Origin: Porphyra umbilicalis
Taxonomy: Eukaryota; Rhodophyta; Bangiophyceae; Bangiales; Bangiaceae
Assembly: GCA_002049455.2 (NCBI GenBank)
Contig: KV918956.1
Coordinates: forward strand, 82,542-146,541
Reading direction: 5' to 3'
Length of the DNA: 64,000 nucleotides
In this document: positions 35,640 through 47,880 of the stretch, one piece after another
Layout of the letters: each line of letters opens with the position of its first letter
Numbering within the stretch: the stretch's first letter is position 1
The notes under the pieces: model-generated
Told to the model about the DNA's origin: nothing
Databases searched by the model: none
Seen by the model: the letters and a program-made list of their open reading frames with translations, nothing else
Translations under genes and position numbers: made by a program

Positions 35640-36190
35640 GGGCGGGAGAGGCGCTGGGTGCGCCCACTAGTGGCGACGACAGCACGACGCCGACACCATG
35701 CGCACTCGCCGCGTCGGTCGCGGCTGGCGCTGGGGGGCCCGGCAACGTATCGCAGCATCGGCGGGGGGGGGGCGGGAGAACCGGTGGGTGCACCCACCAG
35801 TGGCACCAACCGCGCCCGCCGTCTCCTCGTCAGTCGCTGCCGCTGCTGTAGTGGTCGGCGGCGCGGCCGGGTGTCGGCGGGGGGGGGCGGGAGAAGCGGT
35901 GGGTGCGCCTACCAGTGGCAACGGCCGCGTCCGCCGTCTACTCGTCAGTCGCTGCGGCCGCTGTGGTGGTTGGCGGCGCGGCCGGGTGTCGGCGGGGGGG
36001 GGGCGGGAGAAGCGGAGGGTGCGCCCACCAGTGGCACCAACCGCGCCCGCCGTCTCCTTGTCAGTCGCTGCCGCCGCTGTGGTGGTCGGCGGCGCGGCCG
36101 GGTGTCGGTGGGGGGGGGGCGGGAGAAGCGGTGGGTGCGCCTACCAGTGGCAACGGCCGCGCCCGCCGTCTCTTCTGCGGTCGCTGCCGC
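35640..36190 (+). repeat. Tandem repeat, unit about 116 bp, four to five units
   Basis: The motif GCGGCCGGGTGTCGG recurs near 35865, 35980 and 36096 (spacing 115-116). Each copy is followed by a G-run, then GGGTGCGCC..ACCAGTGGCA. A diverged unit precedes these near 35740. G-run length varies between units. Confidence 0.8.
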
Positions 36191-36230
36191 GGTTCCGCGG
36201 CTCATGCCACCGCCGCCACGCGGGCCGCCG

Positions 36231-36364
36231 ACTACTCCCGCGTACAGCTCGATACCCCCATGGCGCGTGTGCTCCCCCGGTCGCCCGCGTCTCATCGACT
36301 ACTCCCGCGTACAGCTCGATACCCCCATGGCGCGTGTGCTCCCCCGGTCGCCCGCGTCTCAACG
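36231..36364 (+). repeat. 67-bp tandem duplication, two near-identical copies
   Basis: The segment starting actactcccgcgtacagctc at 36231 is repeated from 36298. The copies differ at only about one position, so the duplication is recent. Confidence 0.95.
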
Positions 36365-36894
36365 CGCTCACATCCGCGGCCGCTTGACAATCAACTGCCG
36401 CCGCGCATCGCCACGCGTGGATGCTGTCAGGTCGTTCGGTGGGCTCGTTGCGTGCGGCCGTGTCGTCCGTGGGGAATCGGTGTGGGAGGATGGCGGATGG
36501 TGAGGGCTGCCGCCGGCGATGGATGCACGAACAACTCGAATGGACACAAATTGTTTCAGAGTCGCGGACGGTGACATGTCCTATGATTCTATTGGACACA
36601 TCGACATAATTACATTTATGCAATTACGTGATTGTATAAATGACTAATTTCGAACGTGGCGTGAGTCCGACTTTGCCGCCGAGGCCCGGGCAGCGTGCAC
36701 GCAGCACGCGTGCTGGGCGCAACACTCGGCTGACGTGGTCGAGCCAGGGCGCCTGTGCATGTCGGCTGGCGGTGTTGTCTTGTCGCCAGCGCCCGTCTGC
36801 TGGAGGTCTTGTTGCTCTCCGCTTCTCCGCGCCCTTTGTCTCTGCTCTCCACATCTTTCCCTTTTATCTGAGTGTCGCCCTCCCGTAACGTTGA

Positions 36895-37902
36895 GATGGC
36901 TGCCGCTCCTCCCTCCCCCCTCCCCCTGACCAACGTGGGTTCGTCGAGTGCCATCTTTGTGCCATGATGCTGTCGGGGATATCGACTTGGGAGCAGCACG
37001 TGCGGGGCACGAAGCACCGTCGTCTTCAGGCCGCGACCGAGTCGCCCCCTGCGTCGACCGACCGGACGACGCGTTGGATGTGCCCCCTGTGCGCGGCCCA
37101 TAACGATGCGGCCACGAGCCTCTTCATGCACGTGAATGGTTCTCGTCATCGCCGCGCCATCGGGCGCCTTCGCGAAGCCGGGCGGCTCGAACAAACCGCC
37201 CCTCTCGTCCCGCGTCTTCGGGAAGCTCTGGCGGAGGTGCGGCGCACTGGGGACGACGACGCGCAGTTCGCGGTCCTGTTGCAGGCCGCAGAGGAGGACG
37301 CCGGCGTCGATGGAGGGCGCCTGCAGCACCGAGACGACCATCAACAGAATGGCGGCAATGGCAGCGACAACAACAACAAAAACGGCAACAACGTGACCAA
37401 CGCGGGCGTCCGCCATCGCTCGTACACCGCTGCTGATGCCCGTGGCTCTCCGGCCGCCGCCTCGGCTCCGGCTGCTGGCCCCGGCGCGGGCGTCGCTGGT
37501 TGCGGTACTCGAGTGGCTGGTGGTGCCGCGCATGTCGGCAAGCGGGCTTATGACGGTGGAGACGCTGGCGGTGCATCGCAGCGCAGGCGCTTGAGCACCG
37601 GGGATGTGGGCGGCCGGTCGCGAAGCGGGGGGATGCGCTACGGGTGTGGCAGTCGGTCGGTGCGGCGGGACGGTGGCGACGTAGGCGGCGCCGACGACGT
37701 CGGTGGCTCGCGTGGGTCGAGCTCGTCGGGCGTACCGACGACGTTCATCGTGCCGCCTGGCGCGCGCCCGTGGCTAGAGTGCCCGCGTTGCCTGACTCTC
37801 TGTGCGTCTGCGGATGCGTTTTTCGACCACGCCTGCAACCCGCCGTCTCTTAAGGGGAAAGGTCCTGCTCGCCCTGCCGATCGAAGTGAGCCTGCCCGCT
37901 AG
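36895..37902 (+). CDS. U1-type C2H2 zinc-finger protein
   Basis: Two fingers of the U1/matrin class (C-x2-C-x12-H-x5-H) are visible: CHLC..HVRGTKH (36949-37020) and CPLC..HVNGSRH (from about 37081). A third, related C-x2-C-x12-H-x2-C motif (CPRC..HAC) lies near the C-terminus. This class usually binds double-stranded or structured RNA in the nucleus. Between them are a helical segment (PRLREALAEVRRTGDDDAQF), an Asn/Gly-rich stretch and Gly/Arg/Ser-rich sequence; the stop is TAG at 37900-37902. The start is unresolved. The frame is open only from 36895 and its first ATG (36964) lies inside finger 1, while a well-placed ATG at 36896 is in another frame. A one-base difference in the C-runs at 36910-36927, or an upstream exon, would reconcile this. 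No closer family is recognised. Confidence 0.65.
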   Translation, partial: DGCRSSLPPPPDQRGFVECHLCAMMLSGISTWEQHVRGTKHRRLQAATESPPASTDRTTRWMCPLCAAHNDAATSLFMHVNGSRHRRAIGRLREAGRLEQTAPLVPRLREALAEVRRTGDDDAQFAVLLQAAEEDAGVDGGRLQHRDDHQQNGGNGSDNNNKNGNNVTNAGVRHRSYTAADARGSPAAASAPAAGPGAGVAGCGTRVAGGAAHVGKRAYDGGDAGGASQRRRLSTGDVGGRSRSGGMRYGCGSRSVRRDGGDVGGADDVGGSRGSSSSGVPTTFIVPPGARPWLECPRCLTLCASADAFFDHACNPPSLKGKGPARPADRSEPAR

Positions 37903-40900
37903 CTGCTTCGTGTGTGTGTGTGGTGTGGGAGCCGGTGTGGGTGTGTGTGTGGTGTGGGATGCCGTCTGGTGGTACCCTACTGCGTCGCTGTTCTCGCCTA
38001 TGATGTGAGCATGGGATGTCTTTCTGTGTTTTGTTTGCGATTGCAGCTCGTTCGCGTTTGTGTTCTTTCATTGCGTGGTGTGCGCCTTTACTTGCGTGTT
38101 GCGCTTTACTCTTGGCAGCCATCCTCTCAATACAGTACCATTCGGACGACCGCGCGGGCGCCCCGGCGGCGGTCTGGCGTTGACAGTCCGTGGGGGGGGG
38201 GGGCGGGGGGGGGCACATTTCCCCCGCAGCGGCGCTGCCAGCCGCCGCGTCCTCAGCAAGGGGGGCCGCCGAAAGGGGCGAGGACGCCGTCAAGTCCCCG
38301 ACGTGGGCGGGACCGACCCGTCACCCCGCGGCGGGCGCCGCGACGTTCGTGCTGCCGCCGCCGCCGCCAAAGAGACGGCGACGATCGCCGCCACCGCTGC
38401 TGCCGACTCTTGTGCGTCTGCCGGCGCCCGCCCATCGCCTGGGCATTGACAATCGGCGAACGCTGACTGGGGGGGGGGGGAATGGTAAGAAGGGGGGGGG
38501 CTGCCGCAGACGACAGCCGACCGACCACCGGTAGCGGCGGTAACAGCAGCGGCGCGGCAGCGCCTGCTCCCGCCACCGCCGCCGCGCCGCCGCGCCGCCG
38601 CCAGCGGCCGCGCACGCCGGCGGCGGCACCGATGGCGCCCCTCAATGAAGCGGCGCCGCTGCCTTACGGACCACCACCGCCCCTAGACCCAGCCCGCAAC
38701 CCGGCCGGGACAGCCGTCCGGGCCTGGACAGTGGGCGGGGGGGGGAAGGGCGGCATTAGTGGGGGCGGGGGCGCCACCACGCTCAGCAGGCGCGCTTGAC
38801 ATGCCACCGGATAATGGCAGCGACAGCCCCCGCGGTGCGCCACCGAGAATCGCCGCCGCCGGCGCGGCCGCCACGTGCCGGAGGTGCTTCACCCCGCGTG
38901 ACGCGCAACTCGCAGGGGGGGGGGGGGGAGTTTCACGACACCGGCCGCGCCACGCGCCGTGCCGCAACCAGGCGCGGCGCCGTCCGCCAACGGCGCTGCC
39001 GCCGCGCCCAACGTCACGGCGGCCGAGGCCGCAGAGTGCGCCGCCGCCACGGCAGCCGACGTCACCGAGTGCGCCGCCGCCACGAAAATGCCCCCATCCA
39101 AACGCACCACCAGCCACCACTTGCCCGGACCCGCGGGCCCTGAAACGGAGGGCACTGTGTCGAAAGCAAAGCCACAGTCACCACTGGGCGCTGACGCGCC
39201 TGACGGTGACGCCGCTACCAAGATAGCGTGGTCGTCTGCGCCGTCGACACCGCCTGGCGCGCCGGTCACGACGGCGGCGGCGAAGCTGGCGGCTTGGGCG
39301 GCCAACGCAATTGCGCGGCGACGGCGGGACGGGCAGCAAAGGGCTGTGGCGCCGCTATCGCATCCGCCACGGCGGGCTTAGCGGCCGCTGATTGGGCGGC
39401 CGCCGCCGAGACGCCGGACGGCGCTGACGGCGTCGTGACCGACAAGGGTGGCGCGGCCGCGCGGCGGCTGGACAGCTGACCAACACCGTCGCGGCCGCCG
39501 GTGAGCGGCGCCACCCCAGCTCCGGCCGCCGCCGCCTCGGCGGCTCCGGACAGCGACGCGGCGCCGCTGCCGCGTCTGTCCTCATTGCCTTAACGGCACG
39601 CGGGCCGCCCGCTGTTGGCCCAGCGTCGGACGCTTGGCGAGTTGGCTGATGTACAGCGAAGCTGGCTCCGTCCGAGCCGGAAAAGGGGGAGAGGCGGTCC
39701 ACTGCTGCACTGTACGGTGCCTTGACAGGTCGAGAAGGAACCACGGCCGGCCGCTGTCGCCACCGCCATCGCCCAGGCTGCGCGGTCCCGTCCGGGCACC
39801 CAACAAACGGCGCGCGCGTGCGCGGCGGCCGAAACGAGGAGGGCGGGGGCAGGAAGGGGGGAGACAGTGCGGTGGGAGAACGCCGCCGCACTGCTGGCGC
39901 CGAGCGTGGCGGCGTTGCTGCGCAAGGCGTCGGTTCGCGACGGCGCAACTGCCGGCGGGCGACTTTGCCGTCGCCGCAGCACATGGTTCGCGGGTCGGCG
40001 GCGGCGGCGCAGCAGTGGCAGCGACCGCCGTCTGTCCCACTGCAGTCACTCTTTCGCGTCCTTGCGTCTACAACCGTCGCGCGCAGACGCCTAAAATACT
40101 CGTGCCGCCCAGACGCTACCTTACCGTCGCGCCGTGCGCATCTTCGTCCCGCCGCACGCCAGTGACAGACGGCATGTCCCCGCGACACGTAACGGCGCCT
40201 ACACTGCGACTGCCACCAACGACGGGCACAGACCGCCGTCCCACAGGCGACGCCGACGGGAAAAAGGGCGAGTACGAGGGCCGCGCGGCGCTCCTCAAGG
40301 TTCGTGAGGGACAGAGGGGAGCAGAGGAACAGGTGCACACCGCTAGTGACGCATAGACCAACTGTGACGGCCGCGAGACCTGCCGGACGTCCCGGCTTAC
40401 AGGACCGTCCGGGCCGCTCGTGAGCGGGTCACCGCGCCCTCTTGCATTGGACAGCAAGAAGAATATCTTGTGCCTTTTCCCTGTCTCTGTGACATTTTTC
40501 GAGCCGACCGGAAGCGCCGCCAGGTGACCAAACCTGCAGAAAAGGACAGCGAGTATGAGAAAAAAAGTATGGACGAAGTGCACGGCAGAAGAGTGGCGAT
40601 ATATCACCTCCCGGTATCAGACGCGCGCGCCTGGCGGCCTCAGTCGCCGCGTCGGCCAGGAGAAACTGTTATTGCATGACTAGCCCCGACCTCTCTCCTC
40701 CGTCCCGAGGCAACGTGACGTGGCACGTCACAGTTAGAGACCAAGGACCATCATCAGCGGCTGTGTCTGGGCGAAGCTGCTTGGCAGAGGTGAAGCCGGA
40801 AGGCATCACCACGTCAACATGGAGCGAACACATGAAAATGTCGAGAAATGTTGGAATGATTGAAACGTACCACTGGAGTTATGTCCAGTTCTTTCGAGTA

Positions 40901-43090
40901 GTTCAATACTCGTGCCTTCTGAGCCGAATGACGATCCAGCAATCGACCGCTAGTGCACAACAATCGATCGGACGAGTCGCGACATCCGTGTGGGTCGAGC
41001 GACGAGGAATTCCGATGTGGCAGGGGGGTATAAAAAAAAACAGAGGAAGACCCTTCTCGCCCTTGGTCTGTGCGCGTGGTACATCGCGATGGCCACCCGC
41101 AGAGCAGACTGAAAATGACAACCAGGTGGCTTCGATCCCTACGGCGTGCGTGCAAGCAGTTTGGAACAATGTCGCCGCGCGATCAATACACAACGAACGG
41201 GGAGACACCACGAGGTGGCGGCAACAGCTGCTGTCGATGCTCTGTGGCGCGAAAGATGCCGGGACGGCAGGCACCGCCGCGCTGCCGCGCCGAGGCCACG
41301 GCAACACGGCGGCGGCGGGCGGCGGCGGCGGGCGTCACCGCACTCTGGGCGACGGGGGGCGGCTGGCTGGTGTGAGTGCAGCGGCGGCGGGTCTGCGGCC
41401 TTGGTGGCGGTCGCCACGTCGCCACTGCTGCCTCGACAGTGGAAGCGTCCACGGCGTCGGAGACTCTGTTTTGGTCACGAGCCTGCAGCATGGCCTTGTG
41501 GTGAGAAAGACACTTTGCCCAAGTCGATCCATTCCACCACTGCCAATTGCTTTTCGAGTTGGAAGGGCGGATTTGACGCTTTCCCATCAGTCGGGAGCGA
41601 CAATGGGAACAGATCGCTGGCCGTGTCGATGTGTTTCACCGACCGATCGTCCTTTCGATCATCGCCGGACCGTTTGAGGTCAATTTTTTGTGAACCCGAG
41701 CGCTCGGAGCCGCGAGATTGCAGAGAAGGTGCGACGGACGAGCGCAAGGCGCGCGTCGAAATGTTTTGGCAGTTTGGCCATGCCTGGTCGTCGACCTGGC
41801 CGACCCCCGTCCCGGTGCTGCTCCATCGCGGGCATGATCTTCCTCCGCGCCACCCTGTTCATCCCTCTACACGCCCCCTGAACGCGTCAATCGCAGACTG
41901 GCGCTGTCGGACTGTCGTGCAAATGCCGCATTGCACAAGCTCTTCCATACTCTTGTGGTATGTTGGTGGCAGCTGGCCATTCTTTGACGGATTCTGACCC
42001 GATGCCGTCGTTCGGTGCCAGTCGTCGCGCGCATGCTACATCTGCTAGCCCTTGTTGAGATTGCCCTCGCTGATAGGACATGCTTTATTGCTGAGCTCTC
42101 TCGTGGTGGCCGTCTATAAATGGCCACATGCCATGGCCGACAGTTCCCGACATTTTCGTCACCACTCGCGCGTATCACGTCAACCGCGACTATTCCCACG
42201 CTCTATCGTCCTCATAGCCCTCATATCTGCCGCAACAACCACAGCCACAGCGACTATTACTGCCCGTTTCCCACGAGGACAAGATCCACCCCTCCTTCGG
42301 CCTGCTCAGGATGACATGAAGAACAAGCACACGACCGCCCCTCCTCGTCCCCTTTGGGAACAGACCAATGGAGCCACCCGCGTGTGCGATGGCGGCGAAG
42401 CTGGCCGCCGCCGGTCGCACGGAATAGCTGTCCCGTGACGTCGGGGGCGGCAGTGGCGGCCATCGCCGCTGCGCAACGCGACCAAGCCGCGGTCGCAAAC
42501 GCTTTGAGCTGCTCTGCCGACACATACGCAGCGGCGGCCTCGCCGACGCGGCCGCCGCCGGCGCTGGTCGGGCGACCGTACGGGGTCCGGCCGCGGTGGC
42601 TCGCGGGCACCGGCTCGGGCCGGGGCCGCGACGGCGGCCGTGCCTGCGCAATGCGCGCACACACCAGAGCCCATGTTCGCTCGAACCCTGCAACAACAAC
42701 CTCACCGACCCCCCCCCGCCCCTTCCTCCCCCACTCCATCACGGCTCCGCTACCGTGGGATGCCCCGACGGCAGGGCATGTCACCCCCGTGGGACGCCCG
42801 ACGGCGTTGTTCGGCGCGGCAGCCGCTTAGGCAGTGGCGACGGCCGGCACGGCCGCCACGACTGCGACGGCGGCGGCAGCAGCGCCTGGCGTGCAGCAGC
42901 CGCGGAGTCGACGGCTGACAGTGCCGGCCGTTTTGGGTGGCAGCTTCGTCGACGGCAGACGCGGCGGTGGGAGACGGCAGCGGCCAGGCCACTTGCGGCA
43001 GCCGCGACGGTTGTGACAGATGAGGCGGCGATCGCCGATTGCCCGGCCGGGATGGGCACTCAGGATGTGCGTCGCACCCACCGCGTCCGG
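37903..43090. other. G+C-rich to mixed DNA without supported genes
   Basis: From 37903 to 38130 the sequence is T/G-rich, plausibly the 3' region of the zinc-finger gene. From about 38180 to 40350 it is G+C-rich with many G-runs and Ala/Thr-type frames on both strands (for example 38959-39381 plus). From 40450 to 42300 composition is more even; ORFs such as 41146-41997 (plus) lack recognisable motifs. 42430-43090 is again GCC-rich. Confidence 0.4.
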
Positions 43091-43099
43091 CCCGGGTTG

Positions 43100-44170
43100 C
43101 GCCACGTTGCCGCTGTGCGGTGACCACGAGGGAGGCGAAGGAGGTGGCGGCGGGGGCGGAGGCGTGCGGGGACGGCGCCATTGGTGGAGGGCTACAGATG
43201 GGGGGGGCGGACAGATGGGGGGGGCGAGGGGGAGACGGACCGACTCTACCGGTCGCCACTGGCAATTGGCGTGGCGCTCTGCGGCGAGCCGGTACGGTCG
43301 TGGACGCGGGCGGCTTCGGTGTCGGGGGTGGCGGGTGCGGCGGCTCGGGCGGCCGATGACGCACGCGCGGTCGGAGGAGTCGGAACATAGCGGCGCCGCG
43401 GCAGGCGGGTTGCTGCCCGCCGTGCGCGTTGCCGCTGTGCCGTGGCGACGGAAGTGGCGGTGCAGGTGGCGGTCGGGGCGGAGGCGTGCGGTGGTGCCGC
43501 TGTTGGTGCAGGGTGCGGGATGGGGGGGGCGGGGGGGAGACGGACCGACTCTGCCGCTCGCCACCGGCGATGGGGGTGGCGCTCTGCGGCGAGCAGATAC
43601 GCGTGGACGCGGGCGGCTATGGCGTCGGGGATGGCGAGTGCGGCGGCTCGGGCGGTCGGCAACACATGCGCGGTCGGGGGCGTCGGAACATGGCGGCGCC
43701 GCGGCGGACGGGTTGCCGCCCGCCGTGCGCGTTGCCGCTGTGCCGTGGCGATGGGGGTGGCGGTGGAGGTGGTGGTTGGGGCGGAGGCGTGCGGGGGCGG
43801 CGCTGTGGGTGCAGGGCGAGGGATGGGACGGGCGGGGCGGAGACGGGTGTGGCAGTGAGGGTGGCAGTGGCGGCGGAGGAGGGCGAGGGCGGCGCTGTTG
43901 GTGGAGGGTGACAGATGGGGGGAGAGGGAAGGAAACGGACTGACTCTACCTGTCGCCACCGGCAATGGGCGTGGAACTCTGCGGCGAGCCGATACAGTCG
44001 TGGACGCGGGCGGCTTTGGCGTCGGGGGTGGCGGTTGCGGCGGCTCGGGCGGTCGCCGACGCCACGCGGTCGGGGGCGTCGGCACATGGCGGCGCCGCGG
44101 CGGACGGGTTGCCGCCCGCCGTGCGCGTTGCCGCTGTGCCGTGGCGACGGGGCTGGCGGTCGCATGGAGG
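43100..44170 (+). repeat. Long-unit tandem repeat (about 0.3-0.4 kb), three units
   Basis: The landmark CTCTGCGGCGAGC recurs near 43276, 43581 and 43976. The landmark GCCCGCCGTGCGCGTTGCCG recurs near 43416, 43722 and 44116. Successive units are about 305 and 395 bases long, so the third junction carries extra sequence. Units contain G-runs. All frames look G+C-driven, so no gene is called. Confidence 0.75.
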
Positions 44171-45416
44171 CGGCAAGGCTGGCGCGGCCACCGCTGGTGC
44201 GGAACGTGTGCGGCCTGCCGGCGGCGGCGGCAGGGTGCCGGGCGACAATGGGAGGGGACAGAGGAGACGCTCGCTGCCGGCGGCGGCGGAAATATGATGG
44301 ACATCATGAGAGAGGGGAAGGGATGCCTGCCGCCAGGGGCGGAGGGGTACTGGGCGTCACGTGCGAAGGCGGTGCCTTCGTCGTCTGCGGTGGCAGAGAC
44401 ACCGGTGGTAGCGGCTGTGGGGTGGGCGCCGCCCTGTCGGGCGCCGGCAGTGGCGGGGCAGACGGCAGCGTCCTTGGCGGCGGCGCCGGCGGCTTCCCCC
44501 CCACCGCGGCTCACAAGTCACCGTCAACGTCACAGTAAAGAGTGTGGAGGAGGGCGGGCGAGGACGTGCAGCGGGCGCAGCAGCGGCGGGATTGGGTGGG
44601 CGAATAGTCGGAGTGCGCGAGCGAACGGTCTCGTCTCGCCGTGCTGGAGTCGTGTGGAGTTGTTGAACGCTTGTCCTTCGTGGGTCAGGGCTAGTCGCCG
44701 ACGCCAGCCTCTCTTCCCTCATCACCCCCACACTGCCGCCGCGTCAGCGTACCCCAGTGCCGCCCCCTCCCCGCCGGGCTCCCCCGCCAGGCCCGCCCGG
44801 GCGCCTTATCCGGACTGGGCTTCCCCACGTCCGGCACCCTCTGTGCATCGGCGCCGCCGCTGGTCGAGTCGTACCGCCTCGCCGACGCTCCGCGACGCGC
44901 CCGGCCTCCGGCCGCTTCCGGCGTGGGTGGGGTGCCCCGTCGGGGTGGCGCCGCCGCCGCCGGCCGCCGCCGGGCGCGCGGCGCTCCCTGTATGCGGCGC
45001 CCACGTAATAGCGAAAATACGCCGTCCTGATGGCACCAACGACCGACTCGCCTCGGCGCACGCCATTTGGTAGGGCAGCGGCGCACGTGGTTGCGTCGTT
45101 GGTAGTGGCGGCAACCGCAGAGACGAAACAGATGGCAGCGGCGGGGAGGGCACTAACGGCCCTTTTTAGGCCGCCCGTCCGGCGGCGGCGCGCCACAGTG
45201 CGCACATCCCACCCACCGCCCCCCGTCACGCCTCCTCCCCGCGGCGCCGACGGCGCTGTCTTCCCCGACGCTATAGCCCATCTGCCACTCCACACTCAAT
45301 CGAAGGCCAACATTGCGCCAGTGCGCGACATTGCACGACTGCGGGCCCGTTCCAACGTGTGACAAAGAGTACGCAAGCGTCACGAAGCGGAACTCGAATA
45401 AAAGAATGGCACTGTA
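44171..45416. other. No supported gene
   Basis: G+C-rich, with competing ORFs on both strands (for example 44744-45295 minus) but no recognisable motif. Confidence 0.4.
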
Positions 45417-45746
45417 TCAGCCACCGGGCTGCCGCTCAAACACATAACCAACGCAAGCCAAATCAGCGGGGGTGAGAAGCCGCTCATGCGGGTGGGGCAA
45501 AATGAACCCACCCCGAAAGTCCCATCTCCCTGCCCTTGGAACTTGAGAGACAGGCCCGTAGCCATGCCTCCTGCAGACGGTACACACCCTCAAACAGTTG
45601 AAGCAGTCCCACGTCGGCTTCGGCAAAAATAAGCGATCACTCGAACATAGAGAATGGCGACACACCAAATCACGTGACGGACAGGATCTCGCCATATGTC
45701 CGCTTTCACCAATCGCAGCAACATGGCCGCACAAGCCACACGCCAT
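45417..45746 (-). CDS. Small Cys-rich protein related to the 24.8 kb gene
   Basis: 109-residue frame with a proper ATG at 45746 and a TGA stop. Cys at residues 3, 6, 22, 29, 34, 48, 51, 55 and 58 form a probable zinc-binding module. The core C-L-x2-C-x2-C-R (51-59) and the later LTPADLAC (91-98) have the same order and nearly the same spacing as C-L-x2-C-x2-C-R and LTKSDLAC in the 24841-26643 protein (40 against 42 residues between the two marks). The protein stops just after this shared part, so it lacks the RGG linker and C-terminal domain. It is either a small family member, a first exon or a truncated paralogue. Function unknown. Confidence 0.5.
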   Translation of the reverse strand: MACGLCGHVAAIGESGHMARSCPSRDLVCRHSLCSSDRLFLPKPTWDCFNCLRVCTVCRRHGYGPVSQVPRAGRWDFRGGFILPHPHERLLTPADLACVGYVFERQPGG

Positions 45747-47880
45747 GTTAAATGACCTGGCACCGAAAGAACAGCATGGGAAAAAGATTGAAAGGGATCA
45801 TGAAAAGAGCAGCGAGACACATACGACTTGTACACACGTCGGGACAAAGTCGTGATCAAGGACGAGTTGGGCATACAGTCAGGCACAGTGCAGCACGTGA
45901 CACACGCAACGATGAATACTGGCGAGAGAAAAGACACACGAAAGAACGCACACGCAACCACAAAACGTCAGATGCTCCCTACAGTGCCGCACAGCCGATG
46001 CCCGCCGTAGCGTGATTGACTGACGAACCGAAACATACCGGTCCGACTGCCGCACTAGTGCAGTTGACGACCATTGTTAACCCGCGCGTCCCGAGATGAT
46101 CGGCCCGACGCACAATTGCGCCTGGCGCTGCCAACGGAGGTGCCAGCATTGTGAGTGCGACAAACGACAGTGGACGTCGCCGCCGGCGATGGCGACGACG
46201 GTGACGACGAAGATGACGGCACCGATGACGACGACGATAGCACCGATGACGACGACGATAGTGCGTCACCGCACCCCCCCCCCCCAGTTCCGCTCGAGTG
46301 GCCACCCCCCCCTGAGTGGTCCAGAAAACGCTATTGCGCAACCGCCTCCCACCACCACCCCCCTCCAGCAGGCTTCAGCAAGGCACCCCCCCACACAAAC
46401 GACCCAGGGCGCGCTTCACGGATGAGATCGGCGGATATCAATCGCGCAACAGGGACCACTTGTTCAATTTTTTCTCATTTCGAGAGGTCACACGCTCGAG
46501 ACAGTCGATCTGTAGGGACTAAAACAACCCCGTGACCACGCATGACCATCATTGTCTGTTCCCATCTCTTTGGGAAGGCTCTTCGGGGCGTAAATGCGGA
46601 ATGTGGAAGCACATTTGATGAGGTCGAACTTATTCGACTTCGGCGAAATCGAAGACCACCACAGATGCACGAGTCGCCCGACGCACATGGGTCTGCTGCC
46701 CGTGCGTCCAGATCTGGACCATTGGCCATTGTTAACGAACTGCTCAACCGCCCGCGCCGCCTACCGCATGCCTCATGGTGGCATCCACCGCTCATGGCGG
46801 TGACCAACCGCTCGGTACCGAGTGGGACGGGGAGCATGCAGCCTCATCCGGCCCGATTATGTCTAGCACAGCAAAGACGGCTGAGCCGCGCGACGGTATG
46901 ACGGCAGCACGGCGACTCTGCGGACGGGCGAGAAGGGGGCAAGAAACGTAGACACGCCATTATGTGTGCGCGAGGGGCGGCAAGTGGCTAGAGGCGACAA
47001 CTGGCGCCTGGGTGAGGGCGCTCAATGCCCACCGCGGCCAGCTACTCTGAAAAGTTCCAAATTTTGGCACGGCTTCCGGCCGGGGACCCCGCCGAGAGTG
47101 GCGCATCCAGAGGTCCTCATCCTTTCGAACATGCCCAGAGGCGGATTGTTGAGAGGAAGTAAGACGGATGTGAGAGAGAGGTGCCATCTGCCGGACCGCT
47201 CCCCCCCCACAGGCCCATCTCAACATTCATTCCCGCCACAGACCCCAGTGGCGCTCTACTGTGGGCGTAAAATCACGCAACATATGTCCCGCCCAAGACA
47301 GAGACGCGTTGTGAATGCAAACGACCGCCTCGCAACCGCCTCGTCTGGGAAATAATACAGTGCACTGTGGACTGGTGAGACAGCGTCTGCCCCAACAACA
47401 GTGCCCGCAGCTGTGAATGCGGGACTGCACTAGAGCTCGCACCAGTGAAGCTGCTGGAAAACAACGAACAGCGCAGTCATTCAACGATGGACCAAATTTA
47501 AAACTCGTTTATCAATCGATCGACTTGTCGATTGTTTAGACCAATCCGTCGTGTCGATGGTCGCCGTCAAACGCGGCTGTGGACGTTCTCAAGAGTTCCA
47601 TCCCCCACCTGAGCAGTCAATGTTACTTCTGTAGCGACCGGAGGATGACGGTGCTGAGTACGTGCAACGTGTTGCGACCGCTCAACTTGCCGACCGAGGC
47701 CAAGGAAATGAACGACCGGTAAAAAAACGGCAACTGCGTGACGCAGAGGAGGCACTCCGAGGTGATGTGCTGACACAGGGCGACGCGACCGACGTTTTCT
47801 GGCTGTCCGTTGGACGAAACATGGCTGATGCTGAAGGTCTGTCAAAACAATCTCGGACGATGAAGCCCGACTCACATTTA
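45747..47880. other. Intergenic, no supported gene
   Basis: Composition is more even than elsewhere. A 21-base unit (ccgatgacgacgacgatagca) occurs twice in tandem at about 46221-46262, and a C-run lies at 46272-46282. ORFs are short and lack motifs. An A+T-rich patch lies at 47495-47545, beyond the 3' end of the transposase gene that follows. Confidence 0.45.

Larger units (their letters stand above)
35407..36894. other. Intergenic between the E(z) homologue and the zinc-finger gene
   Basis: Filled mainly by the 116-bp and 67-bp tandem repeats listed separately. A short A+T-richer stretch (36540-36660) and a segment of moderate composition follow, which probably include the promoter of the zinc-finger gene. 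No further gene is seen. Confidence 0.5.
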
